Source: Cellvibrio sp. KY-GH-1 (GTDB lineage Bacteria; Pseudomonadota; Gammaproteobacteria; Pseudomonadales; Cellvibrionaceae). Taken from it: a stretch of 64,000 bases of DNA. Positions within the stretch are counted from its first letter, which is position 1, and the number at the start of each line of letters is the position of its first letter. Positions 29,163 through 38,815 of the stretch are shown piece by piece. The DNA is taken from NCBI RefSeq assembly GCF_008806975.1, contig NZ_CP031728.1:806001-870000 (forward strand), written 5' to 3'. The notes beneath the pieces are model-generated. The model made no database searches, had not been told where the DNA came from, and saw nothing but the letters and a program-made list of their open reading frames with translations. Position numbers and translations under genes: made by a program.

Positions 29163-29784
29163 TGGGGATACCTCTCAAGTTCAATCCATGCTTGGTAGTG
29201 GATGGTTCGTAGTGGAATAAAACGAATAACAAAAATTCCCTTTGCTAAAACTCCTTCTAACGACCTCTCTCTTGGCCCGCATCCCTGCACAACAACCGTT
29301 ATGGTTAAAATGTAGCCAACGAATGACGTTTAAGACACTGGGGATTTTCGGAGTTTTTTGTAGGATATGTCGCACAAGCGGATCAACAACTTCCTGTCCT
29401 GTTACGGCCCCTCCTGGTTCGAACACTGTCGCCCATCCTAAAGACCAACTCGCTATCGACAGCGCCAAGAACGTGGCAGGCAAATGTAATCTTTACACTC
29501 GATAGTAATTACTCAAGGGCTGCGCCTACTGGATGCCTGGGCGCCTTCACGAGTAGCTGCGTTAATAAAAACCCAGTCACGATTAAATACCAACAAAATC
29601 AATTTCTTAGGTCCGTTGTGCCACCTTTTTTGGCCCGTGAAACAATTTGTGCAACCAGCCACTTTGCCGTGTGGCGCAAACTGGCTAGCAAATCATTCTG
29701 TACCGACGTTAGGCTCGTTCTTCCCTCATTGCACGCTGCTTTTCAGCAGCGCTGCTTCACCATACTAATAATAGGAGAACGCAC
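29163..29784. other. 622-bp gap, no gene recognised
   Basis: The open frames here are short, lack ribosome-binding sites and overlap on opposite strands. The region contains an imperfect AT-rich dyad near 29487-29513 (GTAATCTTTAC ... AGTAATTAC) and the upstream region of the CBM6 gene, so it probably carries the regulatory sequence of that secreted protein. I see no tRNA or clear riboswitch. Confidence 0.5.
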
Positions 29785-31467
29785 GTGCGACCTTACTTCA
29801 AATACGCTCAACTTATACTGCCCCTAGTATTAGTAAGCGGGCTGGCATTTCCAACCTTTTGCTCAGCAGCGCGTTACCAAACGGAAGATTTCACCGCTGC
29901 GTTTGACACCACTGCGGGCAATATCGGCAACGTTTATCGCATCGGTGATGTGGATATCCAGGCCACCAGCGATACCGGTGGCGGGTTTAATGTGGGCTGG
30001 ATTGAACCGACGGAATGGCTCAGTTTTAGCAATCTGGTAGTTCCAAGCACGGGCGATTATTTAATTAGTGCGCGCGTGGCCAGTGAAACTGGTGGCACCC
30101 TGTCACTGGATTTAAATGGTGGTTCCATTCCCCTCGGGCCCTGGGCCATTACTGGCACCGGCGGTTGGCAAAGCTGGAAAACCTTCTCCAAAGTGGTAAA
30201 GCTGAATGCAGGTACATATAACCTTGGCGTTTACGCCACAACTGGCGGTTGGAATTTGAATTGGGTCGATGTGGTCTCTTGTCAGCAAACCGATTGCGGC
30301 CAGGCTATTCCGGGGCGCGTGGAAGCGGAGCGCTACAGCAGTTTTCTGGATACCACAGCGGGCAATACCGGCGGCCAGTTGCGTAGCGATAATGTGGATA
30401 TCGAACTCAGCAACGATTCCGGTGGTGGCTATAACGTTGGCTGGATCGACACGGGTGAATATCTGCGTTACAGCGTGAACGTCAGCACCAAGGGCCGTTA
30501 CAAAATTACTGCGCGCGTTGCATCGCCCAATAGCGGTACCTTTTTCAAATTAAAGCTCGATGGCCGGGACCTTGGTACCCGCATCAACGTCCCCAACACT
30601 GGCAATTGGCAAACCTGGCAGAACGTAAGTATTGAAGCATCGCTCGATTCGGGCGCGCATGAATTGGAAGCCTATTTTGAAACCGGCAACTTCAATTTGA
30701 ATTACGTGGATTTTGAATACCTCGGCCCTAACGATAATTCCAGCAGCAGTTCAAGCAGTAGTTCCAGCAGCGCGGGAACCCTAAAAGTAATGACTTATAA
30801 CGTGCGCACTACACCCGCTGGTGATGTGGGCGAACGCTTTTGGGATAACCGCAAAGCCGAACTGGTGACCGCCATTAAAACCCAATTACCGCTGGTGATC
30901 GGATTCCAGGAAGCCACGAGCGAGCAGCACGATTACATTCGTGGCAGCTTGGGGAGTAGCTGGTCTTCATCGCCGCTGCGCCAAATTATTTATCGCAACG
31001 ATGCGTTTGAAGAATTGCAAAGTGGCTATATCGAATTAGTCGCCGATGTTTGGGGCAGACGCACCAGTGAGTGGATAAAACTGCGCAGGAAAGCGGATAG
31101 CCGCGAGTTTATATTCTTTAATAATCACTGGGGCGTAGATGGAAATTCGCAGCAGGGTTCCGCAAATATTATCCGCGACCGAATTGCTAGCTTGAATCAA
31201 AATTGGGCATTGCCAACTATATTGCTCGGCGATTTAAATGCGGCACCGGGTAGTGGCCCGATCAACACGCTGATGAACCAAACACAACTCATCAGCCTAT
31301 TTACCGGCAATACCTTTAATGGTTGGAATCCAACGCCTAACGTGCAATTGGATTATATTTTTGCCAGTAAATTTACTCTGTCTGGCTGCAACCTGATTAC
31401 TTACCGCGAAGGCACTACGCCACCGTCAGATCACTATCCCATTTTTTGCGAGGTGAAGTTTTTATAA
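29785..31467 (+). CDS. Secreted protein: two CBM6-type modules and an endonuclease/exonuclease/phosphatase domain
   Basis: The product is 560 residues from GTG after AGGAGA. A signal peptide (to about residue 29, FCSAA) is followed by two CBM6-type carbohydrate-binding modules (about 30-162 and 174-315). Each has the repeated GGGFNVGWI / GGGYNVGWI pattern. A poly-Ser linker (about 317-332) follows, and then an EEP domain (333-560). The EEP signatures are MTYNVRT, GFQEA, FFNNHWG, LGDLNAAPGSG and PSDHYPIFCEV, so the catalytic residues are present. It may hydrolyse phosphodiesters or phosphates on a polysaccharide or extracellular DNA surface. Substrate is unknown. Confidence 0.88.
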   Translation: MRPYFKYAQLILPLVLVSGLAFPTFCSAARYQTEDFTAAFDTTAGNIGNVYRIGDVDIQATSDTGGGFNVGWIEPTEWLSFSNLVVPSTGDYLISARVASETGGTLSLDLNGGSIPLGPWAITGTGGWQSWKTFSKVVKLNAGTYNLGVYATTGGWNLNWVDVVSCQQTDCGQAIPGRVEAERYSSFLDTTAGNTGGQLRSDNVDIELSNDSGGGYNVGWIDTGEYLRYSVNVSTKGRYKITARVASPNSGTFFKLKLDGRDLGTRINVPNTGNWQTWQNVSIEASLDSGAHELEAYFETGNFNLNYVDFEYLGPNDNSSSSSSSSSSSAGTLKVMTYNVRTTPAGDVGERFWDNRKAELVTAIKTQLPLVIGFQEATSEQHDYIRGSLGSSWSSSPLRQIIYRNDAFEELQSGYIELVADVWGRRTSEWIKLRRKADSREFIFFNNHWGVDGNSQQGSANIIRDRIASLNQNWALPTILLGDLNAAPGSGPINTLMNQTQLISLFTGNTFNGWNPTPNVQLDYIFASKFTLSGCNLITYREGTTPPSDHYPIFCEVKFL

Positions 31468-31570
31468 AGCCATGGTGTTGTAAGGTCACAGTTTAAGTCT
31501 GTATCCATTCAAACTTCTCCTTACCATCAGAGTAAGTCGACACCTACCATTTTCCAGACAGTGTAATTGG

Positions 31571-31604
31571 TCCCGGCCTTTTTAAAGGTCGGGATCTTTT
31601 TTTT
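31571..31604 (+). terminator. Terminator after the CBM6-EEP gene
   Basis: TCCCGGCCTTT pairs with AAAGGTCGGGA (one G-U pair) and is followed by TCTTTTTTTT. It ends the preceding transcript about 110 bp after the stop. Confidence 0.8.
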
Positions 31605-31723
31605 GCGTTAATGGTTCTCAATAGCAAGGGATTATTGGGTTTGGATTTGTAAACAGGGCTGACATTTATCTGATAATTCGGCTAGGCTTGCGCAAAATGC
31701 TAATAACCACGGACAACCTAACC

Positions 31724-32566
31724 ATGAAAAGAAAACTACTTGCTTTCAGCCTTGCGTCTGGCCTCTTGGCCAGCATGATGACATCCAATCTAGTTGCCGC
31801 TGAGGCCGCTAATAATCCGGATACGGAAGAGTGGATCGAGCTGTTTAATGGTAAGGATTTAAGTAATTGGTCGCCCAAGGTGCGTGGTTACCCGCTGGGA
31901 GAAAACCCTTTTAATACGTTCCGGGTTGAAAATGGAATTATGGAGGCGCGTTATGATCAATACACAGAGTTTGATAAGCGATTCGGTCATATTTTTTATA
32001 ACGGTGGGCCGTTTTCCCACTATAAAATCCTGGTGGAATACCGCTTTGTGGGGGAACAGGTGAACGGTGGGCCGGCCTGGGCGTATCGTAATAATGGCAT
32101 TATGTATCACACGCAAGACCCCAAAACCATGACCGTAGAGCAGGATTTTCCCGGTAGTATGGAATACCAGTTACTGGGTGGTAATGGTAAAGACCCGCGT
32201 ACTACCGGCAACCTCTGCACTCCGGGTACCCATGTCGTGTTTAATGGAAAATTTACCGAGGACCATATCATCAATTCAACCAGCGATACTTACCACGGCG
32301 ATCAATGGGTAACGGCGGAATTGGTGGTGCATGGTAGTGAAAAAGCCGAACATTTTATTAATGGGAAAAAAGTCCTGGAGTACACCGGGTTGCAATGGGA
32401 TGATCGCACACCCAATGGCAGCGGCTATATTGCGCTACAGGCAGAAAGTCACCCAACAGATTTTCGCAAAGTACGCTTGTTAAATCTTGAAGGATGTATG
32501 GATAAAAAGGCCAAAAATTACAAAAGCTATTTTGTAAAAAATAATTCAAAGGTTTGCCAGTTTTAA
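31724..32566 (+). CDS. Exported DUF1080 (3-keto-disaccharide hydrolase-like) protein
   Basis: The product is 280 residues. The signal peptide runs MKRKLLAFSLASGLLASM to about residue 28 (AAEA). The mature part starts with the DUF1080 motif EEWIELFNGKDLSNWSPK and follows the concanavalin-like family pattern (YHTQDPKTMTVEQDFPGSMEYQ). Family members cleave or bind sugar-like substrates; 3-ketoglycoside hydrolysis is known for some. The ATG at 31724 is chosen over one 36 bp upstream because the signal peptide starts there. It stands alone between terminators. Confidence 0.85.
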   Translation: MKRKLLAFSLASGLLASMMTSNLVAAEAANNPDTEEWIELFNGKDLSNWSPKVRGYPLGENPFNTFRVENGIMEARYDQYTEFDKRFGHIFYNGGPFSHYKILVEYRFVGEQVNGGPAWAYRNNGIMYHTQDPKTMTVEQDFPGSMEYQLLGGNGKDPRTTGNLCTPGTHVVFNGKFTEDHIINSTSDTYHGDQWVTAELVVHGSEKAEHFINGKKVLEYTGLQWDDRTPNGSGYIALQAESHPTDFRKVRLLNLEGCMDKKAKNYKSYFVKNNSKVCQF

Positions 32567-32658
32567 ACTAAAAAAAATCGCTCATTGAGCGAAAATAAAT
32601 TGTCCCCCGACCTTATAAGCCGGGGGAAACCGTGTCTAGCAATGAGGAAATTTGATCC

Positions 32659-32958
32659 ATGTTAAAATTAAGTTCTGCTGCACTTTTAGCCCTAGTTTTT
32701 GCATCCGGCGTGACAGTTGCCGATGACGCTGCAATCGATGCTAAATACCAAAAATCCTGCAAACTTTGCCATGATGGCGGTTTGATGGGGGCGCCAAAAA
32801 CCGGTGATGTAGCCGCTTGGGCACCACGTCTCGAAAAAGGAAATGAGGTATTGCTTAAACACATTAAAGAAGGCTTCAACGCTATGCCGCCCAAAGGCAC
32901 TTGTGCCGATTGCACAGACGAAGAGTTTTTGAAGTTGGTTGAGAAAATGTCGAAGTAA
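32659..32958 (+). CDS. Cytochrome c5 family protein
   Basis: The product is 99 residues. After a signal peptide (LSSAALLALVFASGVTVA) comes a single haem site, CKLCH, then the c5-type pattern GAPKTGDVAAWAPRLEKGNE. The distal methionine lies in FNAMPPKGTCADC. Two further cysteines (TCADC) are typical of the c5 group. It should be a periplasmic electron carrier. GAGGAAA lies about ten bases before the ATG. Confidence 0.92.
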   Translation: MLKLSSAALLALVFASGVTVADDAAIDAKYQKSCKLCHDGGLMGAPKTGDVAAWAPRLEKGNEVLLKHIKEGFNAMPPKGTCADCTDEEFLKLVEKMSK

Positions 32959-32982
32959 AAATGATGCCTTGCGGCAGTTGTT

Positions 32983-33018
32983 AAAAATAAACCCGACTAA
33001 GCGTCGGGTTTATTTTTA
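32983..33018. terminator. Bidirectional terminator between cytochrome c5 and the MaoC gene
   Basis: AAAAATAAACCCGAC and GTCGGGTTTATTTTT form a perfect 15-bp stem with a 5-nt loop, between convergent genes. Confidence 0.85.
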
Positions 33019-33062
33019 TGTGGAGATTTCTGAAACGCTTAATCGGCGGATTTTTATTCCAA

Positions 33063-33740
33063 TTACAGGTACACGCGCAACAGCGTTTCTGCAACACATG
33101 CCAATCTTTTGCTGCCGTTAATTTCCACACTGATTTCACTAACCAGGTCTACGCATCGTTTGGATGGAATCACGTCTTTTAGTAAGGTCCGCGCGCGCAC
33201 TTCTGATCCCGCCTTTACCGGGTAAGGAAAGCGAACTTTATTTAGGCCGTAATTAACCAACATTCTCGCTTCAGGGTAGGGGGTTTTTGAGGATTCGGTG
33301 AGTTTTGGGAGTAATGCAAGCGTTAAGAAACCATGGGCGATCGTAGTACCAAAGGGCGACTCTTCCGCAGCGCGGGTTACGTCCGTATGAATCCACTGGT
33401 CGTCCTCGGTGACACACGCAAACTGGTTGATTCGATCCTGATCGATTAACAGCCACTCTCCAAGATGGGTTTCCTGGCCAATAAACGCATCCCATTTCTC
33501 ATAAAACGCTTGCGCCTCCGGCGTAATGGCCGGCGGGATAGACTGTGGGGTTTGGCGCTCCCGTTCCAGAAGCAATGAAAACCTGCCAATCCACGGGGTA
33601 TTCAGGGTATTGTTGATGGTTTGACTGAGTTTTTCTGACAACTCGCGCAATTGCGGCTCGAAGCGGGATTTGAACTCCACGTTCTTTAACTGTTGACGCA
33701 ACAAGCGCTCCTTATCTTTGAGGTATTCCACAACACTCAT
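33063..33740 (-). CDS. MaoC-like (R)-enoyl-CoA hydratase with N-terminal extension
   Basis: The product is 225 residues. Residues 85-200 form a hot-dog fold MaoC domain with the motif TEDDQWIHTD and GTTIAHGFLTLALLP; the catalytic Asp/His pair is present. Residues 1-80 form an additional helical region. It would hydrate enoyl-CoA esters in the cytoplasm, for example in fatty-acid or polyhydroxyalkanoate metabolism. The gene stands alone in this direction, and no PHA synthase is in the window. The family is sure; the substrate is not. Confidence 0.85.
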   Translation of the reverse strand: MSVVEYLKDKERLLRQQLKNVEFKSRFEPQLRELSEKLSQTINNTLNTPWIGRFSLLLERERQTPQSIPPAITPEAQAFYEKWDAFIGQETHLGEWLLIDQDRINQFACVTEDDQWIHTDVTRAAEESPFGTTIAHGFLTLALLPKLTESSKTPYPEARMLVNYGLNKVRFPYPVKAGSEVRARTLLKDVIPSKRCVDLVSEISVEINGSKRLACVAETLLRVYL

Positions 33741-33956
33741 AAACGCTCCCGTGTGGCTGGAAAGGTATTAGAAACTGGCAGTCGCTAAACTGCGAATCTT
33801 TTTACGCTCCCCACACGACTATTGCAACCAGCAATCGATAAACGCCGCAAATTTCGGTCTGCCTGTATAATTGCCACCCACGCGCCTTATGCCAAAAGCG
33901 CTTATCCGTACCACCTCCACCTGGATTGCGTAAACTCGAGCCCAATAGGGTTTATT

Positions 33957-34742
33957 TTATGTGCGGGTATAAGCAGCCAGCGCATTGCGTAAAGATTCGG
34001 GCGATGTGTGGACTGAACTTTCGTGAAACACCAAATCGTAACCAAATTCTATAGCAGAACCTACCACGAGCACTGAATCTGCTAATGCACGGACGGATAG
34101 CTTGTCATCGCCTCGCGCGGTGTAAATTAGCTCACCAGGATTATGCTTTCGAGAATTTGTTTTTACCTGCCCTGATACTACAAAAGCCCAGCTAAATTTA
34201 TGGTTAAGCGGTAAATCGTAGCTCCATGAATCTCCTGACTTTAGGTGTACCGCCAAATAATTTGCTCCAGCGGGAAACGCAAATTGACTCCTATCTTGCT
34301 CATACCACCCAATAAGTATTCGAACCTGCTTATGGAAGGGTGCAGTACCTATGCGCACATAACGCGATTGCGGTGAAGAATTTTCCAGCGCGGGCGATAG
34401 CGCGATACCCACTTGGATGCATTTAAAATTCGGAGTCAGGGGTTCTATCGAATTGCGAATACCGTTGCCGCTGATTACCCAACTCCAGTCTTCCTGTTTC
34501 AGGGTGTCGCTATTGCCGGTTGAATCGCTGAACAGCGCTTCGCCTGCTAAAACGTAGGTAATCACAGCGGTGCCGGAGCTAATAGTACCTGCGTTATGCA
34601 GGTCGTGAGCAGAAAGTATTTCGAGTGACACAAATGGCTTCAACACCTCGAGCGAATGCTTTCGGAAAAACACGTTGCTTTCGACTTGTATATTGTCGGT
34701 TTTGTCAGTGTTTATTGATAACTCGTCCTTTGCGATTTTCAT
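33957..34742 (-). CDS. Pirin-like protein lacking the metal ligands
   Basis: The product is 261 residues with the bicupin pirin fold (SLEILSAHDL ... VITYVLAGEAL ... SGNGIRNSIEP). The family's iron ligands are HPH in motif 1 and the H and E of GxGIxHSE in motif 2. Here motif 1 reads T53-I54-S55 at the expected positions and motif 2 reads N97 and I99, so all four ligands are replaced. It is therefore unlikely to be an iron quercetinase. It may be a regulatory or otherwise non-catalytic pirin. It is divergent from the accessory genes on its right. Confidence 0.8.
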   Translation of the reverse strand: MKIAKDELSINTDKTDNIQVESNVFFRKHSLEVLKPFVSLEILSAHDLHNAGTISSGTAVITYVLAGEALFSDSTGNSDTLKQEDWSWVISGNGIRNSIEPLTPNFKCIQVGIALSPALENSSPQSRYVRIGTAPFHKQVRILIGWYEQDRSQFAFPAGANYLAVHLKSGDSWSYDLPLNHKFSWAFVVSGQVKTNSRKHNPGELIYTARGDDKLSVRALADSVLVVGSAIEFGYDLVFHESSVHTSPESLRNALAAYTRT

Positions 34743-35034
34743 GGGGCTCCCGGCTATTGTTTGCGATAAAGGAATGGGCGTTAGTAATTCGTTTATTGTT
34801 GGTTGGATATTGCCAAAAAGCGCTCAAGGCGCTTAATCCTTACGCCAAAAACTCTAACATTTGGTAAATAGTTGAACTTTTTTTAATTAAAATTGAAGTT
34901 TTTTTCAGAGAAGGGAGGTTTTATTGCACTGCCTATGAGGCAGAGGAGCAGGGGAATCAATTCACAGTATGTTGCTAAGCCATAGAAATTGGCGAACTCA
35001 TCGTTGTAATTGATAAAACAATGAAGGGACCTGC

Positions 35035-35073
35035 AAATGTAAAAAGACCTCGTTCAGAGGTCTTTTTACATTT
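35035..35073. terminator. Strong terminator downstream of the PVC-type cytochrome gene
   Basis: AAATGTAAAAAGACCTC and its complement GAGGTCTTTTTACATTT form a 17-bp perfect stem with a 5-nt loop. It lies after the leftward gene ending at 35120 and can also work rightward. Confidence 0.85.
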
Positions 35074-35119
35074 GTTCTCCTTTTAGCCCGGGTGATCAGG
35101 TGTTACATCCAAGCGTTGG

Positions 35120-38100
35120 CTAGTGTCCCTCATGAACTTCTTCTTTCAGGGTAGAGAGGTAAGCCACCAGATCACGTATTTCAGCTTTGGTTAACCCCAG
35201 TCCCATTGGTGGCATGGGGGAGATTCCACCAAACTCCAGTTTCTCTATATCACTACGCAAAATGGTTTGCGGTTTGTTATCGCTGGTTATGCGTACATCC
35301 GCTTTGGTTTCAGCATCGAATGAGCCCTCGACACGTTTGCCATTTTTCATTACCACGGTTACCCGGCCAAACCCCGGAGCGATTCGTGCGGCAGGCGCGA
35401 CCAATGCTTCTACCATTTGCTCCGGGACAATACGTGTGGCGATTGTTGTCAGATCTGGCCCCACTTTATTTCCGCGATGGCCAACCATATGGCAGCGTAC
35501 ACATTGGGTTGAGTTGCTATAGCGGAACAGCGCCATACCTTTTTGTGCATCACCGCCATAAATCGCTTCGCGATAAACTTCCAACGGGTTGTTTTTATCT
35601 TTTTTCGCATCGTAATCGGCCAGCAGTTGTTTTAATTCCGGTGAGCCAATTTGCTCTGCCGCGGTAATTAATTCAAGCTGAACTTCAGGCGCGATTTTTC
35701 CCTCGATTAACTGCTGCATCTGCGTTCGAAACACAGCTTCGGCTTCCGGCGCTTTTACATTGGCCAGTGAAAGTAGTGCAGCTTGTTGTTCGCCCGGTGT
35801 GCCGTTGGCGATAAGTAGTTGATGCATTTCAACCACCTGTGCGACGGGCATTTGCAACTCGGGCACCATCGCCAAAGCCGCCATGCGCACGTTTTGCTCT
35901 TTATCTTTCAATGCACCGAATACCAGCGAGCCTATGTCAGCATGACCGTTCTTTTTTAACGCATGTAGCGCGCTGATGCGTACGTTTGGATCAGTATCTT
36001 GTTGTAACATTTTTACCAGTGGAGCCGCACCGGATTGGAGGTTGAATTCACTTTGCGCGTTGGTCGCCGCTTGGCGTACCTCACTGGACTTATCGCTCAG
36101 TAAGGTTTCAATGGTATTGGCAAATGCGTCCTCTGCCTCTGCGCGAGGATGATTAATCGGGCCGCGATAGAAACCGCTTACACGGTCATAGACTGAACCT
36201 GAGTCCCAGACGGTTACCGCAGCAATCGCTTCAGCGCGAAGTTGGCCTGGGATCGATGGGTTCGTTGCAAAACGAATTAATCGCTCTGCATTTTCATCGC
36301 TGTCCTCTGCGTAAACGTTCGCATTAATGGCGCGGCGCAACAAGGCTTCGCTAGTGAACCGGGGCTTTTCCACAAGTGCCGCCAGAGCGGGCAGGGCGTC
36401 GGTAATTAATTCATCATCATTAATTGCTCGCGCAGCGTTGGTCACGACATACTCACTGGAATCATTCAGAAATTCCGCAACCACCGGGCTATGCATTCGT
36501 TTAAGCGCTACGACTGCTGCAACGCGCACAGCTTCGGATGAATGGGTCGATAGCTTTCCCAGCGCATCCGCATCACCAATACGGGCCAATGCAATGGCGC
36601 CCGCCTGACGCAAGTAAACATCGTCATCATTATTGGTAACCAGCATGTCGATGAGTGGTTGTAAGGCATTTTTTTCTGCCATGCGTCCCAGCGCCTGCGC
36701 CGCATAGAGTTGTACGCGTGGATTTTTATCTGCCAGCAATGCGATTAACGGCTCGCTCGCCGTTTTCATTTTGGCATCTCCCAAAACTTTGGCCGCTTGC
36801 GCGCGAATCTCTGGATCACTGTCTTGGAGTAGATTGATAATAATGGCGTTACCTGCGGGATTTTGGCGCAACAGCTGACCAAGGCCCCAGATGGCATGAA
36901 TGCGCGCGAGTTGATGAGGCGACGTCACTGCCACTTCCTGCAAGGCTTTTACCTGATGCTGTTCCGCCAGTACAAATTGTGCTTTCTGGCGCACACGCAT
37001 ATCCGCGTTATTTAAATGCTCAACTAATTGCTCCGTTGTAAACTCGCGGAAATTGCTACCAAGCAATGTTTTGATTTGTTCACGTTCAGGTGTCATGCCC
37101 GCCGCTGAATCCATTTTCCAAACGCGGCCTTTTTGTTTTAAACCCCAGCCTTCAATCCAATCACTAAAATAAAGTGCACCATCGGGGCCGAAATCCAAAC
37201 CGGTGGCGAGTACCCCACGCATCATATTTTTATCGCTTGCCAATTCAAACGATGCACCTTTGGGCTTTAATGTAAATGCATTAATACCCGCACGTGTAGC
37301 TGAACCAACAAATTCCACAACGAAAAAATGATCTTTCCATTCATCGGTTAACCCTGTACCAGGGTAATAGGTCATGCCGGTTGGACCAGCGTGGTAGGGC
37401 GCAACGGGTGGCAATATATGCGCAGCCTGATTTTTAAAACGCGGCTTGTAATAATCTTCATCCATCCAAATTTTGTAACTGTTATTTTTCGCGTCCTTGT
37501 ATTTACCCAATTGCCAGTTAATTCGCCAGCCGGTGTCAGAGCCATCAATCAAATGGACTACGCGCTCATATTCGCCAATATGATCGCCATCGTTATCTAC
37601 GCTGATAAGGTTGCCGTATTTATCGAACGAGAGTTCGTAAATATTGCGCAGCCCCGCCGCGAACACTTCAAGGTTGCTGCCGTCGACTTCGCTGCGAACA
37701 ATTACACCCTGATTGGGGTAATGAAGCTTTGTGCCATATTGATCGGTAATGCTGGTACCTATATCGCCCATGCTCGAGTAAAGCATGCCATCCGGCCCCA
37801 TGATTGCGCCGGACAGACCGTGCCCGCTGAATCCCACATGCACACCAAAACCATTGGTAAGTGAAGTGTGGCTATCCATATAGCCATCGCCATTGGTATC
37901 CTTCACCCGCCAGACATCGGGGGCGATATTGATAAATAATTCATCGAGTAAATCGTTGTAAAACAAACCACCGATCACATCCGTGACTTCGGTGTGGAAA
38001 TCATTAACGACGGTTTGCGCAAAATCCGCTTTGCCGGAACCCTGAGTGTCTTCAAGGCGAATCACTTTTTCTGTCATAACCGCAAGATCGCGCCAGTCGT

Positions 38101-38623
38101 GACTGCCATCTTTGTTACGATCGGGAATTTTTTCATTCTGCGCACTTTTTTCTGGCGCTAATTCACTGCGCAAAAATTTCCGCCTATCTTCATAGGTTGA
38201 AAAGGTCATGGTTGCATCTTCCCACTCGGGAACGCTGCGAATATCAAATTCCGAATTATTGCTGCGCTGAGTAATACCAGCCCACACGCGGCCTTTATCA
38301 TCTACATGAATAGCAACCGTATCGCCCAATAATTTTTCCGATGCCCACAATTCCGTTTTCAAACCTTCACTGGTAGTAATGGGCACTTGTTGTTCGATGG
38401 ATTTCGCATCTGCGTTGGCTTCATCCGGCGCAATACGGGTAGTTTCAATGGCAATGCTACTGGCACTTGAGCTGCTACTTGCGACAGTAGCCTGGTCTGT
38501 AGGCGGTGTTGGTTTTTCTCCGCAGGCGCCAAGCAACATAAATGCGGCGACCAAAGGAGTTACAACAAACAGGCGATTAACCGATGCGGGCGAAATAGGG
38601 GCAAGGCTAGGGCGTAAAGTCAT
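35120..38623 (-). CDS. PVC-type protein: propeller domain, HEAT repeats and c-type haem domain
   Basis: The product is 1167 residues. A signal sequence ends in LLGAC, so it may be a lipoprotein, followed by a Ser-rich linker. Residues about 75-530 form a sugar-dehydrogenase-like propeller (GLRNIYELSFDKYGNLISVDND, GPDGALYFSDW). About 530-1000 are HEAT-like repeats (DSDPEIRAQAAKVLGDAK). The C-terminus holds one haem site, CVRCH (about 1041-1045), and a Met-rich ligand region (SPMPPMGLGL). This layout is typical of planctomycete-verrucomicrobial enzymes of carbohydrate oxidation, and is less usual here. Confidence 0.88.
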   Translation of the reverse strand: MTLRPSLAPISPASVNRLFVVTPLVAAFMLLGACGEKPTPPTDQATVASSSSSASSIAIETTRIAPDEANADAKSIEQQVPITTSEGLKTELWASEKLLGDTVAIHVDDKGRVWAGITQRSNNSEFDIRSVPEWEDATMTFSTYEDRRKFLRSELAPEKSAQNEKIPDRNKDGSHDWRDLAVMTEKVIRLEDTQGSGKADFAQTVVNDFHTEVTDVIGGLFYNDLLDELFINIAPDVWRVKDTNGDGYMDSHTSLTNGFGVHVGFSGHGLSGAIMGPDGMLYSSMGDIGTSITDQYGTKLHYPNQGVIVRSEVDGSNLEVFAAGLRNIYELSFDKYGNLISVDNDGDHIGEYERVVHLIDGSDTGWRINWQLGKYKDAKNNSYKIWMDEDYYKPRFKNQAAHILPPVAPYHAGPTGMTYYPGTGLTDEWKDHFFVVEFVGSATRAGINAFTLKPKGASFELASDKNMMRGVLATGLDFGPDGALYFSDWIEGWGLKQKGRVWKMDSAAGMTPEREQIKTLLGSNFREFTTEQLVEHLNNADMRVRQKAQFVLAEQHQVKALQEVAVTSPHQLARIHAIWGLGQLLRQNPAGNAIIINLLQDSDPEIRAQAAKVLGDAKMKTASEPLIALLADKNPRVQLYAAQALGRMAEKNALQPLIDMLVTNNDDDVYLRQAGAIALARIGDADALGKLSTHSSEAVRVAAVVALKRMHSPVVAEFLNDSSEYVVTNAARAINDDELITDALPALAALVEKPRFTSEALLRRAINANVYAEDSDENAERLIRFATNPSIPGQLRAEAIAAVTVWDSGSVYDRVSGFYRGPINHPRAEAEDAFANTIETLLSDKSSEVRQAATNAQSEFNLQSGAAPLVKMLQQDTDPNVRISALHALKKNGHADIGSLVFGALKDKEQNVRMAALAMVPELQMPVAQVVEMHQLLIANGTPGEQQAALLSLANVKAPEAEAVFRTQMQQLIEGKIAPEVQLELITAAEQIGSPELKQLLADYDAKKDKNNPLEVYREAIYGGDAQKGMALFRYSNSTQCVRCHMVGHRGNKVGPDLTTIATRIVPEQMVEALVAPAARIAPGFGRVTVVMKNGKRVEGSFDAETKADVRITSDNKPQTILRSDIEKLEFGGISPMPPMGLGLTKAEIRDLVAYLSTLKEEVHEGH

Positions 38624-38815
38624 GGTCTACTCACAACATTTATGATTATTGGTGGCGCGCACGGCGCTTATAGTCGGTACGGATTATAGGTGAGTCGCGT
38701 TGCGGCAGCGCCTGAATTGACGCTGCTGAACACTAATTAACACTTGCAGGTCAGCGGTTGGCTGCTTGTTCGATGTCTGCGGGTCTAGAAATGGACATTC
38801 CCTGTCCATCTTTTA

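Noticed and set aside
29181..29505. Overlapping frames on both strands in the gap before the CBM6 gene
   Set aside because: They have no ribosome-binding sites and no domain patterns.
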